Shown here in pieces: positions 15,555-24,454 of a stretch of 43,611 nucleotides of DNA. Below the pieces are notes generated by a model. The model was not told the origin of the DNA. It saw only the letters and a list, made by a program, of their open reading frames with translations, and did no database searches. The position numbers and the translations under genes are program-made. The first letter of the stretch is position 1. Each line of letters starts with the position of its first letter. Source of the DNA: Actinomadura kijaniata NBRC 14229 (lineage in GTDB: Bacteria; Actinomycetota; Actinomycetes; Streptosporangiales; Streptosporangiaceae); NCBI RefSeq assembly GCF_001552175.1, contig NZ_BCQR01000038.1, forward strand, positions 1-43,611, given 5' to 3'.

Positions 15555-16721
15555 ATGCGGGTCGTGGTGCTGGGCGCCGGGATCGTCGGCGCGGCCTGCG
15601 CGCGCGAGCTGGCGCGGGCCGGGCTGGCGGTGACCGTCCTGGACCGCGGCGGCCCGGCGGCGGCGACCACCGCGCACGGCGAGGGCAACGTGCTGGTGTC
15701 CGACAAGGGCCCCGGCCCCGAACTGGAGCTGGCCCGGATGTCGCGGCGTCTGTGGGAGGAGGCCCTCGCCGAGGCCGCCGGGCGATCGGACGCCGACCGG
15801 GTCGAGTGGGATCCCAAGGGCGGCATCGTCGTCGCCACCACCGACGCCGGGGCCCGCGGCCTGGAGGAGTTCGCGGCCGGGCAGCGCGCGGCGGGCGTCA
15901 CCGTCGAGACCCTGGACGCCCCCGGCCTCGCCGCCGCCGAACCCCAGGTGACCCGCGACTTCGCGCTCGCCGTCCACTACCCCGAGGACGCCCAGGTGCA
16001 GCCGGTGGGCGCGGCGGCGTTCCTGCTGGGCGACGCGCTGCGCGCCGGGGCCGGGCTGCGCACCGGCGTGGAGGTCCTCGGCGCGGTCACGCGCGGCGGC
16101 CGGATCACCGCCGTCCGCACCTCCGCCGGGACCGTCGAGGGCGACGTGTTCGTCAACGCGGCCGGCCCCTGGTCCGGCGCCGTCGCCGAACGCCTCGGCG
16201 CGCCGGTCGACGTGCGGCCCCGGCGCGGCGAGGTGCTGGTCACCACCCCGCAGCCGCCCACCGTCTTCCACAAGGTCTACGACGCCGACTACGTGGGCGC
16301 GGTCGGCAGCGGCGCCGAGGAGCTCCAGGCGTCGGCGGTGGTGGAGTCCACCCGCGCCGGGACGATCCTGCTGGGCTCCTCCCGCCGCCGCGTCGGCTTC
16401 GACGACCGGATCCGCCCCGAGGTGCTGTCGGTGATCGCGGGCAAGGCGCTGCGGCTGTTCCCCCGCCTGGCCGGGGTCCCGGTGATGCGCGCCTACGGCG
16501 GCTTCCGCCCCTATGTCCCCGACCACCTGCCGGTCATCGGCCCCGACCCGCGCCTGCCCGGCCTGTGGCACGCCACCGGCCACGAGGGCGCCGGGATCGG
16601 CCTGTCGGTCGGCACCGGACGCGTGCTGGCCGACCTGCTGCTGGGCCGCGAGCCGGAGATCGACGCGGGGCCGTTCCGGGTGGACCGGCCCGCCGTGCTG
16701 TTCGAAGGAGACGACCAGTGA
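15555..16721 (+). CDS. FAD-dependent D-hydroxyproline dehydrogenase-like catalytic subunit
   Basis: 388 residues, DAO-type flavoprotein. It starts MRVVVLGAGIVGAACAREL with the ADP-binding GxGxxG; ATAHGEGN-like segments and AAGPWSGAVAERL follow; the C-terminal FAD segment is YGGFRPYVPDHLPVIGP and GHEGAGIGLSVGTG. The family oxidises secondary amino acids; with the next two genes it forms the alpha/beta/gamma arrangement known from D-hydroxyproline dehydrogenase and HcnABC/opine oxidase complexes. The reaction is cis-4-hydroxy-D-proline to 1-pyrroline-4-hydroxy-2-carboxylate. ATG 15555 is chosen because GGAGG (15545-15549) is 5 bases upstream; the GTG at 15549 overlaps it. Plain D-proline or sarcosine are alternative substrates. 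Confidence 0.88.
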   Translation: MRVVVLGAGIVGAACARELARAGLAVTVLDRGGPAAATTAHGEGNVLVSDKGPGPELELARMSRRLWEEALAEAAGRSDADRVEWDPKGGIVVATTDAGARGLEEFAAGQRAAGVTVETLDAPGLAAAEPQVTRDFALAVHYPEDAQVQPVGAAAFLLGDALRAGAGLRTGVEVLGAVTRGGRITAVRTSAGTVEGDVFVNAAGPWSGAVAERLGAPVDVRPRRGEVLVTTPQPPTVFHKVYDADYVGAVGSGAEELQASAVVESTRAGTILLGSSRRRVGFDDRIRPEVLSVIAGKALRLFPRLAGVPVMRAYGGFRPYVPDHLPVIGPDPRLPGLWHATGHEGAGIGLSVGTGRVLADLLLGREPEIDAGPFRVDRPAVLFEGDDQ

Positions 16722-17023
16722 GCCCCAGACTCGTCCGGGCCGACCGCGACGCGGTCCGCCGCCGCGACACGCCCCTGAGCATCACCGTCGACGGCGACGC
16801 GCTGTCCGGCGTCGCGGGCCAGACCATCGCGGGCGTGCTGCTGGCCAACGGCCGCCGCGCCTGGCGCGCCGGGCCGTCGGGCGCACCGCGCGGGGTGTTC
16901 TGCGGCATCGGCGTGTGCTTCGACTGCCTGGTCACCGTCAACGGCGAACCCGACGTGCGGGCCTGCCGCCGCCGCGCCGCCGACGGCGACCAGGTCGCCA
17001 CCCAGTCGAGGGAGGCCCGGTGA
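16718..17023 (+). CDS. Small [2Fe-2S] subunit of the dehydrogenase complex
   Basis: 101 residues from GTG 16718, overlapping the upstream stop. The cluster ligands are in GVFCGIGVCFDC followed by VRAC, spacing C-x4-C-x2-C-x(~11)-C, the plant-type ferredoxin fold seen in the gamma subunit of D-hydroxyproline dehydrogenase, HcnA and SoxA-like proteins. SITVDGDALSGVAGQTIAGVLLANG before it is the usual first hairpin. It relays electrons between the two flavoprotein subunits or to the respiratory chain. Its frame and size leave little doubt that it is part of this complex. Confidence 0.88.
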   Translation: MSPRLVRADRDAVRRRDTPLSITVDGDALSGVAGQTIAGVLLANGRRAWRAGPSGAPRGVFCGIGVCFDCLVTVNGEPDVRACRRRAADGDQVATQSREAR

Positions 17024-18450
17024 GCCGGAACGTCGTCATCGTCGGCGCGGGCCCCGCCGGGCTGGCCGCCGCCGCTGCCGCCCTGCGCGCCGGGGCCCGC
17101 GTCACCCTGCTCGACGCGGCCGAGTCCCCCGGCGGGCAGTACCACCGGATGCTGCCCGAGGCGTTCGCCGCCGAGCGCCCGGGCCGGCTGCACCACGGCT
17201 GGGCCGCGTTCGACCGGGCCCGCCGCCACGTGCTGGGGCACCCGCGCTGCACCTGGCTGGCCGAGACGTCGGTGTGGTCGCTGGAACGCCGCGACCCCGG
17301 CGACGCGCGGCCCCCGCGCGTCCACCTGGTGCACGGCCCCGACGGCGCCGGACGCGACCGGTCCGTCCTCGACCCGGACGCCCTCGTGCTGGCCACCGGC
17401 GCGCACGACCGCGTCCTGCCGTTCCCCGGCTGGGACCTGCCCGGCGTGTTCACCGCCGGGGCCGCCCAGGCCCTGGCCAAGGGCGAACGCCTCGCCGTCG
17501 GCGACGAGGTGCTGGTCGCCGGGTCCGGGCCGTTCCTGCTGCCGGTCGCCGCGTCCCTGCTGGAGGCCGGGTCCCGCGTGCGGGGGGTGCTGGAGGCCAA
17601 CCCCGCCGCCACCGTCCTGCGCGGCTGGGGCGCCCGACCCCGGGAGCTGGCGTCCCAGCCCGGAAAGGCCGCCGAGCTGGCCGGGTACACCGCGCTGCTG
17701 GCGCGCCACCGCGTCCCCTACCGCACGGGCCGCGCCGTCATCGCCGCGCGCGGCGACGGACGCGTGGAGGAGGCCGTCACCGCCCGGCTGCGCGCCGACT
17801 GGTCGGTGGTCCCCGGCACCGAACGCGCCGTCCCCGTCGACGCCGTGTGCGTCACCCACGGCTTCAGCCCCCAGCTCGAACTGCCGCTCGCCGCCGGATG
17901 CGCGCTGCGCGACGGGCCGGAGGACGGCACGGCGTTCGTGGACGTCGACGACGACCAGCGCACCACCGCCCCCGGCGTCCACGCCGCCGGTGAGATCACC
18001 GGCGTGGCCGGGGCGCCCGCCGCCCGAGCCGAGGGGCTGCTGGCGGGCTGGCTCGCCGGGGGAGGATCCCCCGACGCGCCCGAGCTGCGCGCCGTGCGCC
18101 GCCGCCGCGACCAGGGCCGCGCGTTCGCGCGCCGCCTCGCCGCCGCCCACCCGGTCGGCGACGGCTGGAAGAGCTGGCTGACCCCGCGGACCGTGGTCTG
18201 CCGCTGCGAGGAGACCACCTACGGCGCGCTGTGCCGCGCCGCCGACGACCCGGCCGGCGGCTCCGACCGCGCCGTCCGGCTCGGCACCCGCGCGGGCCTC
18301 GGCCCCTGCCAGGCCCGGATCTGCGGGCCCGCCGTGGCCGCGCTGCTCGGCGGCCGGGTCACCCGGACCGCCACCCCGCACCACCGACCCGTCGCCCAGC
18401 CGATCCGGCTCGGCGAACTGGCACGACCCCCCAAGGAGGGCACCCCGTGA
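17020..18450 (+). CDS. NAD(P)/FAD-dependent oxidoreductase subunit with BFD-like iron-sulfur domain
   Basis: 476 residues from GTG 17020, with GGGAGG 5 bases before it. Two Rossmann motifs are present: VVIVGAGPAGLAAA at the N-terminus and VLVAGSGPFLLPVAASL near 165-180, as in the pyridine nucleotide-disulphide reductase fold. The C-terminus (~385-435) has VVCRCEETTYGAL and GLGPCQARIC, a CxC plus Cx4C cluster of the bacterioferritin-associated-ferredoxin type. This matches the alpha subunit (HcnB/OoxA type) of three-component amino-acid dehydrogenases. It is coupled to both neighbours by GTGA overlaps. The physiological electron acceptor is unknown. Confidence 0.87.
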   Translation: MSRNVVIVGAGPAGLAAAAAALRAGARVTLLDAAESPGGQYHRMLPEAFAAERPGRLHHGWAAFDRARRHVLGHPRCTWLAETSVWSLERRDPGDARPPRVHLVHGPDGAGRDRSVLDPDALVLATGAHDRVLPFPGWDLPGVFTAGAAQALAKGERLAVGDEVLVAGSGPFLLPVAASLLEAGSRVRGVLEANPAATVLRGWGARPRELASQPGKAAELAGYTALLARHRVPYRTGRAVIAARGDGRVEEAVTARLRADWSVVPGTERAVPVDAVCVTHGFSPQLELPLAAGCALRDGPEDGTAFVDVDDDQRTTAPGVHAAGEITGVAGAPAARAEGLLAGWLAGGGSPDAPELRAVRRRRDQGRAFARRLAAAHPVGDGWKSWLTPRTVVCRCEETTYGALCRAADDPAGGSDRAVRLGTRAGLGPCQARICGPAVAALLGGRVTRTATPHHRPVAQPIRLGELARPPKEGTP

Positions 18451-19376
18451 GCAAGGAGAAGGTCACCGGCCTCGGCGGCGTCATCGTCGCGACCGCGCTC
18501 CCCTACAAGGAGGACGCGTCCGCGCCCGCCGGGCTGGCCGTGGACTACGACCGCTACGCCGAGCACTGCCGCTGGCTGGTCGACAACGGCTGCCGCGGCG
18601 TCGGCCCCAACGGCTCCCTCGGCGAGTACTCCTCGCTCACCGACGAGGAGCGCCGCCGCGTCGCCCGCACCGCCGTGGAGACCGTCGGCGACGACGGCGT
18701 GGTGGTGGTCGGCGTCCACGGCCCCGGCTCCCACCAGGCGAGGCACTGGGCCGAGGTCGCCGCCGAGGACGGCGCGGACGGCGTGCTGTGCCTGCCGCCG
18801 ACCATGTACCGCGCCAACCCCGGCGAGGTCGTCGCGCACTTCGAGGCCGTCGCCTCGGTCGGCCTGCCGGTCATGGTCTACAACAACCCGATCGACACCA
18901 AGGTCGACCTGACCCCCGAGCTGCTCGCCGAGATCGCGCAGATCGACAACGTGGTGGCCGTCAAGGAGTTCTCCGGCGACGTGCGCCGCGTCCTGGAGAT
19001 CCGCGAGAAGGCCCCCGGCGTCGAGGTGGTCGCCGGTGCCGACGACGTCACCCTGGAGGCGCTGCTGATGGGCGCCACCGGATGGTTCGCCGGGTTCCCC
19101 AACGTGTTCCCCGCCGAGTCCGTCGAGCTGTACGAGCTGGCGCTGCAGGGGAGGGTCGCCGAGGCCCGCGAGCTGTACGAGCCGCTGGTCGCCGCGTTCC
19201 GCTGGGACTCGCGCACCGAGTTCGTGCAGGCCATCAAGCTCGGCATGGAGATGGTCGGCCGGTACGGCGGCCCGTGCCGCCCGCCGCGCGGCCCGCTGGT
19301 CGAGGAGCACCGCGCGGGCGTCACCGCCGACATGGAACGCGCCATCGCCGCCCTCCGGAAGAGGAGGGGCGCATGA
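18447..19376 (+). CDS. DapA-family deaminase/aldolase, probable 1-pyrroline-4-hydroxy-2-carboxylate deaminase
   Basis: 309 residues from GTG 18447 with AAGGAGG ahead. The DHDPS fold is clear: NGSLGEYSSLTDEER replaces the usual GTTGE loop, MVYNNP contains the catalytic Tyr, and VVAVKEFSGD the Schiff-base Lys. Position between the dehydrogenase and epimerase genes points to the hydroxyproline pathway step that deaminates and dehydrates 1-pyrroline-4-hydroxy-2-carboxylate to 2-oxoglutarate semialdehyde. An aldolase acting on 4-hydroxy-2-oxoglutarate is a less likely alternative because the semialdehyde dehydrogenase is present at the end of the cluster. Confidence 0.87.
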   Translation: MSKEKVTGLGGVIVATALPYKEDASAPAGLAVDYDRYAEHCRWLVDNGCRGVGPNGSLGEYSSLTDEERRRVARTAVETVGDDGVVVVGVHGPGSHQARHWAEVAAEDGADGVLCLPPTMYRANPGEVVAHFEAVASVGLPVMVYNNPIDTKVDLTPELLAEIAQIDNVVAVKEFSGDVRRVLEIREKAPGVEVVAGADDVTLEALLMGATGWFAGFPNVFPAESVELYELALQGRVAEARELYEPLVAAFRWDSRTEFVQAIKLGMEMVGRYGGPCRPPRGPLVEEHRAGVTADMERAIAALRKRRGA

Positions 19377-20374
19377 GGTCGGTCCGGACCATCAGCGCCG
19401 TCGACTCCCACACCGAGGGGATGCCGACGCGCGTGGTGACCGGCGGCGTCCCGGTGATCCCCGGCGACACCATGGCCGAACGCCGCCGTCACGCGATCGA
19501 GCACCTGGACGGCCTGCGCCGCTTCCTGGTGGACGAGCCGCGCGGGCACCCGGCGATGAGCGGCGCGATCCTCCAGCCGCCCACCCGGCCGGACGCCGAC
19601 TGGGGCGTGCTCTACATCGAGGTGAGCGGGTTCCTGCCGATGTGCGGGCACGGCACCATCGGGGTCGCGACCGTGCTGGTGGAGACCGGCATGGTCGAGG
19701 TCACCGAACCCGAGACCGTCGTGCGCCTCGACGCGCCCGCCGGGCTGGTGGAGGCCCGCGTCCGGGTCCGCGACGGCCGCGCCGAGCAGGTCACCCTGCG
19801 CAACGTCCCGTCGTTCGCCCTGGACCGGGACGCCCGGGTCGAGGTGCCGGGGCTCGGCGAGGTCCGCTACGACATGGCCTACGGCGGCAACTTCTACGCC
19901 ATCGTGGACATCGAGAGCGTCGGCCTGCCGTTCGACCGCGCCCGCAAGGACGACATCCTGCGCGCCGGGCTCGACATCATGGCCGCGGTCAACGAGCGGA
20001 ACCGCCCGCGCCACCCCGCCGACCCGCTGATCGGCGGCTGCAAGCACGTGCAGTTCCTCGCGCCCGGCTCGGACGCCGAGCACTCGCGCAACGCCATGGC
20101 GATCCATCCCGGGTGGTTCGACCGGTCGCCCTGCGGCACCGGCACCTCCGCCCGCATGGCCCAGCTCCACGCGCGCGGCGAACTGGCCCTGGACACCGAG
20201 TTCGTCAACGAGTCGTTCATCGGCACCCGCTTCACCGGCCGCCTGGTCGGCACCACCGAGGTCGGCGGCGTGCCCGCCGTCGTCCCGGAGTTCTCCGGCC
20301 GCGCCTGGATCACCGGCACCGCCAACTACCTGCTCGACCCGAGCGACCCGTTCCCCGAGGGCTTCGTCCTCTGA
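19373..20374 (+). CDS. 4-hydroxyproline 2-epimerase (proline racemase family)
   Basis: 333 residues, ATG overlapping the preceding stop. Both catalytic cysteines of the proline racemase family are present: Cys91 in MCGHGTIG and Cys254 in RSPCGTGTSARMA. A dehydratase (trans-3-hydroxyproline type) would have Ser or Thr at the first position, so it is an epimerase. The N-terminus SAVDSHTEGMPTRVV is typical. It converts trans-4-hydroxy-L-proline to cis-4-hydroxy-D-proline, the entry step of the pathway. Proline racemase itself is possible but the neighbours favour hydroxyproline. Confidence 0.91.
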   Translation: MRSVRTISAVDSHTEGMPTRVVTGGVPVIPGDTMAERRRHAIEHLDGLRRFLVDEPRGHPAMSGAILQPPTRPDADWGVLYIEVSGFLPMCGHGTIGVATVLVETGMVEVTEPETVVRLDAPAGLVEARVRVRDGRAEQVTLRNVPSFALDRDARVEVPGLGEVRYDMAYGGNFYAIVDIESVGLPFDRARKDDILRAGLDIMAAVNERNRPRHPADPLIGGCKHVQFLAPGSDAEHSRNAMAIHPGWFDRSPCGTGTSARMAQLHARGELALDTEFVNESFIGTRFTGRLVGTTEVGGVPAVVPEFSGRAWITGTANYLLDPSDPFPEGFVL

Positions 20375-20681
20375 GACCCGCCCCCTGACGGCGGTGTCCC
20401 CGCGGTCCCGGCCCACGGCGCCCGCCCGGCGGCTCGCGCCGTGACCGTGCCCGGGCGAGTGCGGCACCGCTTCGCGATCCGCCCGGTGCGGCTCGCCTCC
20501 GGCGTCGCCTCACCGGCCGGGTCACGCGCTCGCGCGACGGCCGGGGGCCACCGGAGAACAGATCCCAACGCCCCGAAGGGGCAACCGGCGGCCCCAGGGC
20601 CGCCGTTCACCGCGCGTCCGCCGACTCCGGGCGCGCGGTCACCCCCATCGCATCCCCCGCACCCATCCGGGAGGGACCCCC
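20375..20681 (+). other. 307-base gap with three hairpins between the epimerase and permease genes
   Basis: No gene is supported here; the long open frame crossing it is a shadow with no start signal. Three stems are present: CACGGCGC/GCGCCGTG (20414-20443), GCCCC-gaa-GGGGC (20570-20582) and a perfect 9-bp stem CGGCGGCCC-ca-GGGCCGCCG (20586-20605). The first could end or weaken the upstream transcript; the other two lie 77 or more bases before the permease ATG. Whether the permease has its own promoter cannot be settled by eye. Confidence 0.55.
20586..20605. terminator. Perfect 9-bp stem, terminator or leader structure
   Basis: CGGCGGCCC and GGGCCGCCG are separated by only two bases. No T-run follows, so it may be a mRNA-stabilising or processing stem in the permease leader rather than a terminator. 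Confidence 0.4.
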
Positions 20682-22178
20682 ATGTCCCGAGTCATGCCAG
20701 AAACCGGCTCCGGTCCGGCCCCCGCCGGGCGGACCGGAACCTTCTCCAGGGCGGGCGTGTTCCGCCTCAAGCCCGTCGACTCCTCCGAGCAGGAGACCGA
20801 GGGCGGCCTCAGGCGCACCATGGGCCTGTGGCAGCTGGTCGCCCTCAGCCTGGGCGGCCTGGTCGGCGCGGGCGTGTTCTCGCTGGCCGGGGTCGTCGCC
20901 CACGAGGACGCCGGACCCGGCGTGATGATCTCGTTCCTGATCGCGATCATCGCCAGCTCCGCCGCCGCCCTGTGCTACGCCGAGTTCGCCGGAATGATCC
21001 CGAAGGCCGGCTCCGCCTACACCTACTCCTACGCCACCCTCGGCGAGCTCGTCGGCTGGGCGATCGGCTGGGACCTGCTGCTGGAGTACACCGCGATCGT
21101 CGCGGTCGTCGCCATCGCCATCTCCGGCTACCTGTCCTACCTGTGCGAGCAGATCGGCCTCGACCTGCCGACCTGGGCGCTGGGCGCGCCCGGCACCGGG
21201 GCGGGCCACAAGGTGGACCTGTTCGCGGCGCTGCTGTGCCTGCTGCTGGCGTTCGTGCTGTCGCGCGGCACCCGCGAGTCGGCCCGCTTCGAGACGATCC
21301 TGGTGGTCGTCAAGCTCGCCATCGTCGCGCTGGTGCTGGTCGTCGGCGCCTTCCACATCTCCGGCGGCAACTACACGCCGTTCCTGCCGTTCGGCATCAG
21401 CGGCGCGGTCGCCGGGGCCGCCACCACGTTCTTCGCGGTGTACGGCTACGACGCGATGAGCGCCGCCGCCGAGGAGAGCGCCGAGGCCAAGAAGGTGCTG
21501 CCCAGGGCGATCGTCATCTCGCTCGGCATCGCCGCCGTCATCTACCTGCTGGTCTGCCTGGTGATGCTGGGCATGCAGAGCTACCAGGACATCGACACCA
21601 GGAGCCCGTTCTCCAGCGCCATGTCCTCGGTCGGCCTGGCCTGGGTCGGGACGATCATCGCGGTCGGCGCGGTGCTCGGCATCGCCAGCTCCGCCCTGGC
21701 CAACATGCTGGCGGTCACCCGCGTCTGGTTCTCGATGAGCCGCGACGGGCTGCTGCCCGCCTACTTCGCGCGCAACCACCCCACGCGGGCCGTGCCGACC
21801 CGCGTGATCTGGATCGTCGGCGTCGGCTCGGCCGTCATCGCCGGGCTGCTGCCGATCCGCGAGGCCGCCGACCTGACCAACATCGGCATCCTGTCGGCGT
21901 TCATCGTGGTGGCGCTCGCCGTCATCGTGATGCGCCGCACCCGCCCCGACCTGCCGCGCGGCTTCCGCACCCCGTGGGTGCCGGTCGTCCCGCTGGTCGG
22001 CGTCGCGTTCTCGGTCTGGCTGATCGCCAACCTCGACTGGGTCACCTGGGCCCGCTTCGCGGGCTGGATGGTCCTTGGCATGATCGTGTACGCGTTCTAC
22101 GGTTACCGGCACTCGGCGGAGAACCGCCGCGCCGCCGACCCGACCCCGCCCGCGACCCCCGAAGGGAGCAGCACATGA
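20682..22178 (+). CDS. APC-family amino acid permease, probable hydroxyproline importer
   Basis: 498 residues with about 12 hydrophobic helices. The N-terminal LWQLVALSLGGLVGAGVFSL is the APC signature (unwound TM1 GAGVF), and AFAGMIPKAGSAYTY-like TM3 follows. TTFFAVYGYDAMSAAAEES corresponds to the TM6 region. ATG 20682 follows GGGAGGGA. It is most like the cationic amino-acid transporter/YfnA subgroup by layout. The location between the epimerase and semialdehyde dehydrogenase, with a 4-base overlap to the latter, makes hydroxyproline or proline the likely substrate. The hydrophilic N-terminus (~45 residues) is cytoplasmic. Confidence 0.88.
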   Translation: MSRVMPETGSGPAPAGRTGTFSRAGVFRLKPVDSSEQETEGGLRRTMGLWQLVALSLGGLVGAGVFSLAGVVAHEDAGPGVMISFLIAIIASSAAALCYAEFAGMIPKAGSAYTYSYATLGELVGWAIGWDLLLEYTAIVAVVAIAISGYLSYLCEQIGLDLPTWALGAPGTGAGHKVDLFAALLCLLLAFVLSRGTRESARFETILVVVKLAIVALVLVVGAFHISGGNYTPFLPFGISGAVAGAATTFFAVYGYDAMSAAAEESAEAKKVLPRAIVISLGIAAVIYLLVCLVMLGMQSYQDIDTRSPFSSAMSSVGLAWVGTIIAVGAVLGIASSALANMLAVTRVWFSMSRDGLLPAYFARNHPTRAVPTRVIWIVGVGSAVIAGLLPIREAADLTNIGILSAFIVVALAVIVMRRTRPDLPRGFRTPWVPVVPLVGVAFSVWLIANLDWVTWARFAGWMVLGMIVYAFYGYRHSAENRRAADPTPPATPEGSST

Positions 22179-23563
22179 CCCCGGACCAGGCGGTCACCGC
22201 CGCCGCGTCCGCCGCCGCCGGCTGGGCGGGCACCCCGCCCGCCGCGCGCGCCGAGGCCCTGGAGGCCGTCGCCGCCGCGCTGGAGGCGGCCCGCGCCGAG
22301 CTCGTCGGGCTGGCCGCCGCCGAGTCGCACCTTCCCGACGCGCGGCTGAACGGCGAGCTGACCCGCACCACCTTCCAGCTCGGGCTGTTCGCCGAGCTGG
22401 TCCGCGAGGGCGCCCTCCACGACGCCCGCATCGACCGGCCCGACCCCGACTGGCCCACCGGCCCCCGTCCCGACCTGCGCCGCTACCGCGCGCCGATCGG
22501 CCCGGTGCTGGTGTTCGCCGCCAGCAACTTCCCGTTCGCGTTCAGCGTCGCCGGCGGCGACACCGCCGCGGCGCTGGCGGCGGGCTGCCCCGTCGTGGTC
22601 AAGGCCCACCCCGGCCACCCCCGGCTGTCGCGCCGCACCGCCGAGATCGTCGCCAAGGCGCTGCCCGAGGGCGTGTTCGGCCTGATCGAGGGGGAGACCG
22701 AGGGCGTGGAGGCGCTGCGGCACCCGGCGCTGGCCGCCGCCGCGTTCACCGGCTCCGAACGCGGCGGGCTGACCCTGGCGAGGATCGCCGCCGAACGCCC
22801 GGTGCCGATCCCGTTCTACGGCGAGCTCGGCAGCGTCAACCCGGTCGTGGTCACCCCGCGCGCCGCCGCCGCCCGCGCCCGGGAGATCGCCGAGGGGTAC
22901 GTCGGGTCCCTCACCCTGGGGGCGGGCCAGTTCTGCACCAACCCCGGCCTGCTGTTCGCGCCCGCGTCGCTGGTGGAGCACCTCACGCCGCTGGTGGCCG
23001 GGGCCCCGGCCGCGCCGATGCTCAACGACCGCATCGCCGCCGGGTTCGTCGACACCGCCGCCGCCCTGGCCGAACGCCCCGGCGTCCGCCGCGCGGTGTG
23101 GCCGGAGGACGTCCTGCGGCCCCGCCTGCTGACGATGGACCTGGCGGCGTTCCGGGCCGACCGGGACGCGGCGCAGGAGTGCTTCGGGCCGCTCGGGCTC
23201 GTGGTGACCTACGACGACCTGGCCGAGGTCGCGGACGCCGTCGCCGCGCTGCCCGGCCAGCTCACCGCGTCGCTGCACGCCGAGCCCGACGAGGCCGCCG
23301 ACCTGGCGGCCCTGGCGGCGACGCTGGTCGACCGCAGCGGCCGGGTGCTGTGGAACCAGTGGCCCACCGGCGTGTCGGTCACCTCCGCCATGCAGCACGG
23401 CGGGCCGTTCCCGGCGACCACCGCGCCGCTCACCACCTCGGTGGGCACCGCCGCCGTCGAACGGTTCCTGCGCCCGGTGGCGTTCCAGAACTGGCCGCCG
23501 GAGCTGCTGCCGGAGCCGCTGCGCGACGACAACCCCTGGAACGTCCCGCAGCGGACCGGCTGA
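22175..23563 (+). CDS. Aldehyde dehydrogenase, probable 2-oxoglutarate semialdehyde (2,5-dioxovalerate) dehydrogenase
   Basis: 462 residues, aldehyde dehydrogenase fold. The nucleotide-binding segment is FAASNFPFAFSVAGGDTAAALAAGCPVVVK in outline (shown in parts: ASNFPFAFS, GCPVVVKAHP). FTGSERGG is the NAD(P) Gly loop, FYGELGSVNPV carries the general-base Glu, and GAGQFCTNPG the catalytic Cys. The ASNFPFAFS/AHPGHP pattern is that of NADP-dependent 2,5-dioxovalerate dehydrogenases. It would finish hydroxyproline breakdown by making 2-oxoglutarate. The ATG overlaps the permease stop. A strong hairpin follows 19 bases after the stop. Confidence 0.89.
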   Translation: MTPDQAVTAAASAAAGWAGTPPAARAEALEAVAAALEAARAELVGLAAAESHLPDARLNGELTRTTFQLGLFAELVREGALHDARIDRPDPDWPTGPRPDLRRYRAPIGPVLVFAASNFPFAFSVAGGDTAAALAAGCPVVVKAHPGHPRLSRRTAEIVAKALPEGVFGLIEGETEGVEALRHPALAAAAFTGSERGGLTLARIAAERPVPIPFYGELGSVNPVVVTPRAAAARAREIAEGYVGSLTLGAGQFCTNPGLLFAPASLVEHLTPLVAGAPAAPMLNDRIAAGFVDTAAALAERPGVRRAVWPEDVLRPRLLTMDLAAFRADRDAAQECFGPLGLVVTYDDLAEVADAVAALPGQLTASLHAEPDEAADLAALAATLVDRSGRVLWNQWPTGVSVTSAMQHGGPFPATTAPLTTSVGTAAVERFLRPVAFQNWPPELLPEPLRDDNPWNVPQRTG

Positions 23564-23582
23564 GCCGCCGGCCGGGGAGGAG

Positions 23583-23610
23583 GGGCGCCCCCGCTCAGGC
23601 GGGGGCGCCC
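23583..23610. terminator. Bidirectional hairpin whose loop holds a stop codon
   Basis: A 12-bp perfect stem (23583-23594 with 23599-23610; GGGCGCCCCCGC pairs with GCGGGGGCGCCC) has a TCAG loop. The loop's TCA (23595-23597) is the stop codon of the minus-strand ATPase gene. It sits between two convergent transcription units. Confidence 0.75.
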
Positions 23611-24416
23611 GGCGCCCGGTGGTGGCGGCCGATCGGGACGACCAGCGGCGTGCCGCTGACCGGATCCGGCACGATCTCGCACTCCAGGCCGAACACGTCG
23701 GCGACCAGCGCCGCCGTGACGACCTCGCGGGGCGCCCCCCGCGCCACGACCCTCCCGGCCTTCATCGCGACGATGTGGTCGGCGTACCGGCACGCCTGGT
23801 TCAGGTCGTGCAGCACCATCAGGACGGTGCGGCCCTCGTCGCGGTTCAGGTCGACGACCAGGTCCAGCACGTCGACCTGGTGGGCGAGGTCGAGGTAGGT
23901 CGTCGGCTCGTCCAGCAGCAGGACCGGTGTCTCCTGCGCGACGGCCATCGCGATCCAGGCGCGCTGCCGCTGCCCGCCCGACAGCTCGTCCACCGCCCGG
24001 CCGGCCAGGTCGGTCATCCCGGTGCACTCCAGGGCGCGGGCGACGGCGCGCTCGTCGTCGGCCGACCACTGCCGCCACCACGTCTGGTGCGGCGACCGCC
24101 CCTGGCCCACCAGCTCCCCGACGGTCAGGCCCTCCGGCGCCACGGGCGACTGGGGCAGGATGCCCAGCCGCCGCGCCAGCGTCCGCGTCGGGATCGACGA
24201 CAGCGCGCGCCCGTCCAGCAGCACCCGCCCCGCCCGGGGCGACAGCAGCCGCGCCAGCGCCCGCAGCAGGGTGGACTTGCCGCAGGCGTTGGCCCCGACG
24301 ATGACGGTGACCTTCCCCGGCGGGACGGTCAGGTCCAGGTCGTCCACGACGACGCGGCCGTCGTAGGCCAGCCGGAGCCCGGCGGCGCTCAGCTCCGGGA
24401 CGTTCTGCTCGGTCAC
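23595..24416 (-). CDS. Iron-siderophore ABC transporter ATP-binding protein (FecE/FhuC type)
   Basis: 273 residues from GTG 24416; an in-frame TGA 12 bases upstream rules out a longer product. Walker A is GANACGKST (the usual Gly before Cys is Ala, but Lys and Ser are kept), Q-loop ILPQSP, signature LSGGQRQR, Walker [17 protein letters not shown]-loop LHDLN. TYLD and [16 protein letters not shown] are hallmarks of siderophore-import ATPases. It would energise the two FecCD permeases at 28822-30969. The gene is the last of an operon with the two exporter-fold ABC genes, separated by 38 bases, so its expression probably follows the iron box at 27945. Confidence 0.9.
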   Translation of the reverse strand: MTEQNVPELSAAGLRLAYDGRVVVDDLDLTVPPGKVTVIVGANACGKSTLLRALARLLSPRAGRVLLDGRALSSIPTRTLARRLGILPQSPVAPEGLTVGELVGQGRSPHQTWWRQWSADDERAVARALECTGMTDLAGRAVDELSGGQRQRAWIAMAVAQETPVLLLDEPTTYLDLAHQVDVLDLVVDLNRDEGRTVLMVLHDLNQACRYADHIVAMKAGRVVARGAPREVVTAALVADVFGLECEIVPDPVSGTPLVVPIGRHHRAPGAPA

Positions 24417-24454
24417 GGTCGTGGATCAGCCTTCCCGAAGGGGCCGGACGGGGG

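Noticed and set aside
19373..20374. trans-3-hydroxyproline dehydratase
   Set aside because: The dehydratase has Ser or Thr in place of the first catalytic Cys; here both cysteines (91 and 254) are present.
20441..23563. 1040-residue plus-strand frame over the permease and dehydrogenase genes
   Set aside because: Only the last 462 residues are a protein; the rest is frame-shifted permease and gap sequence without a start signal.
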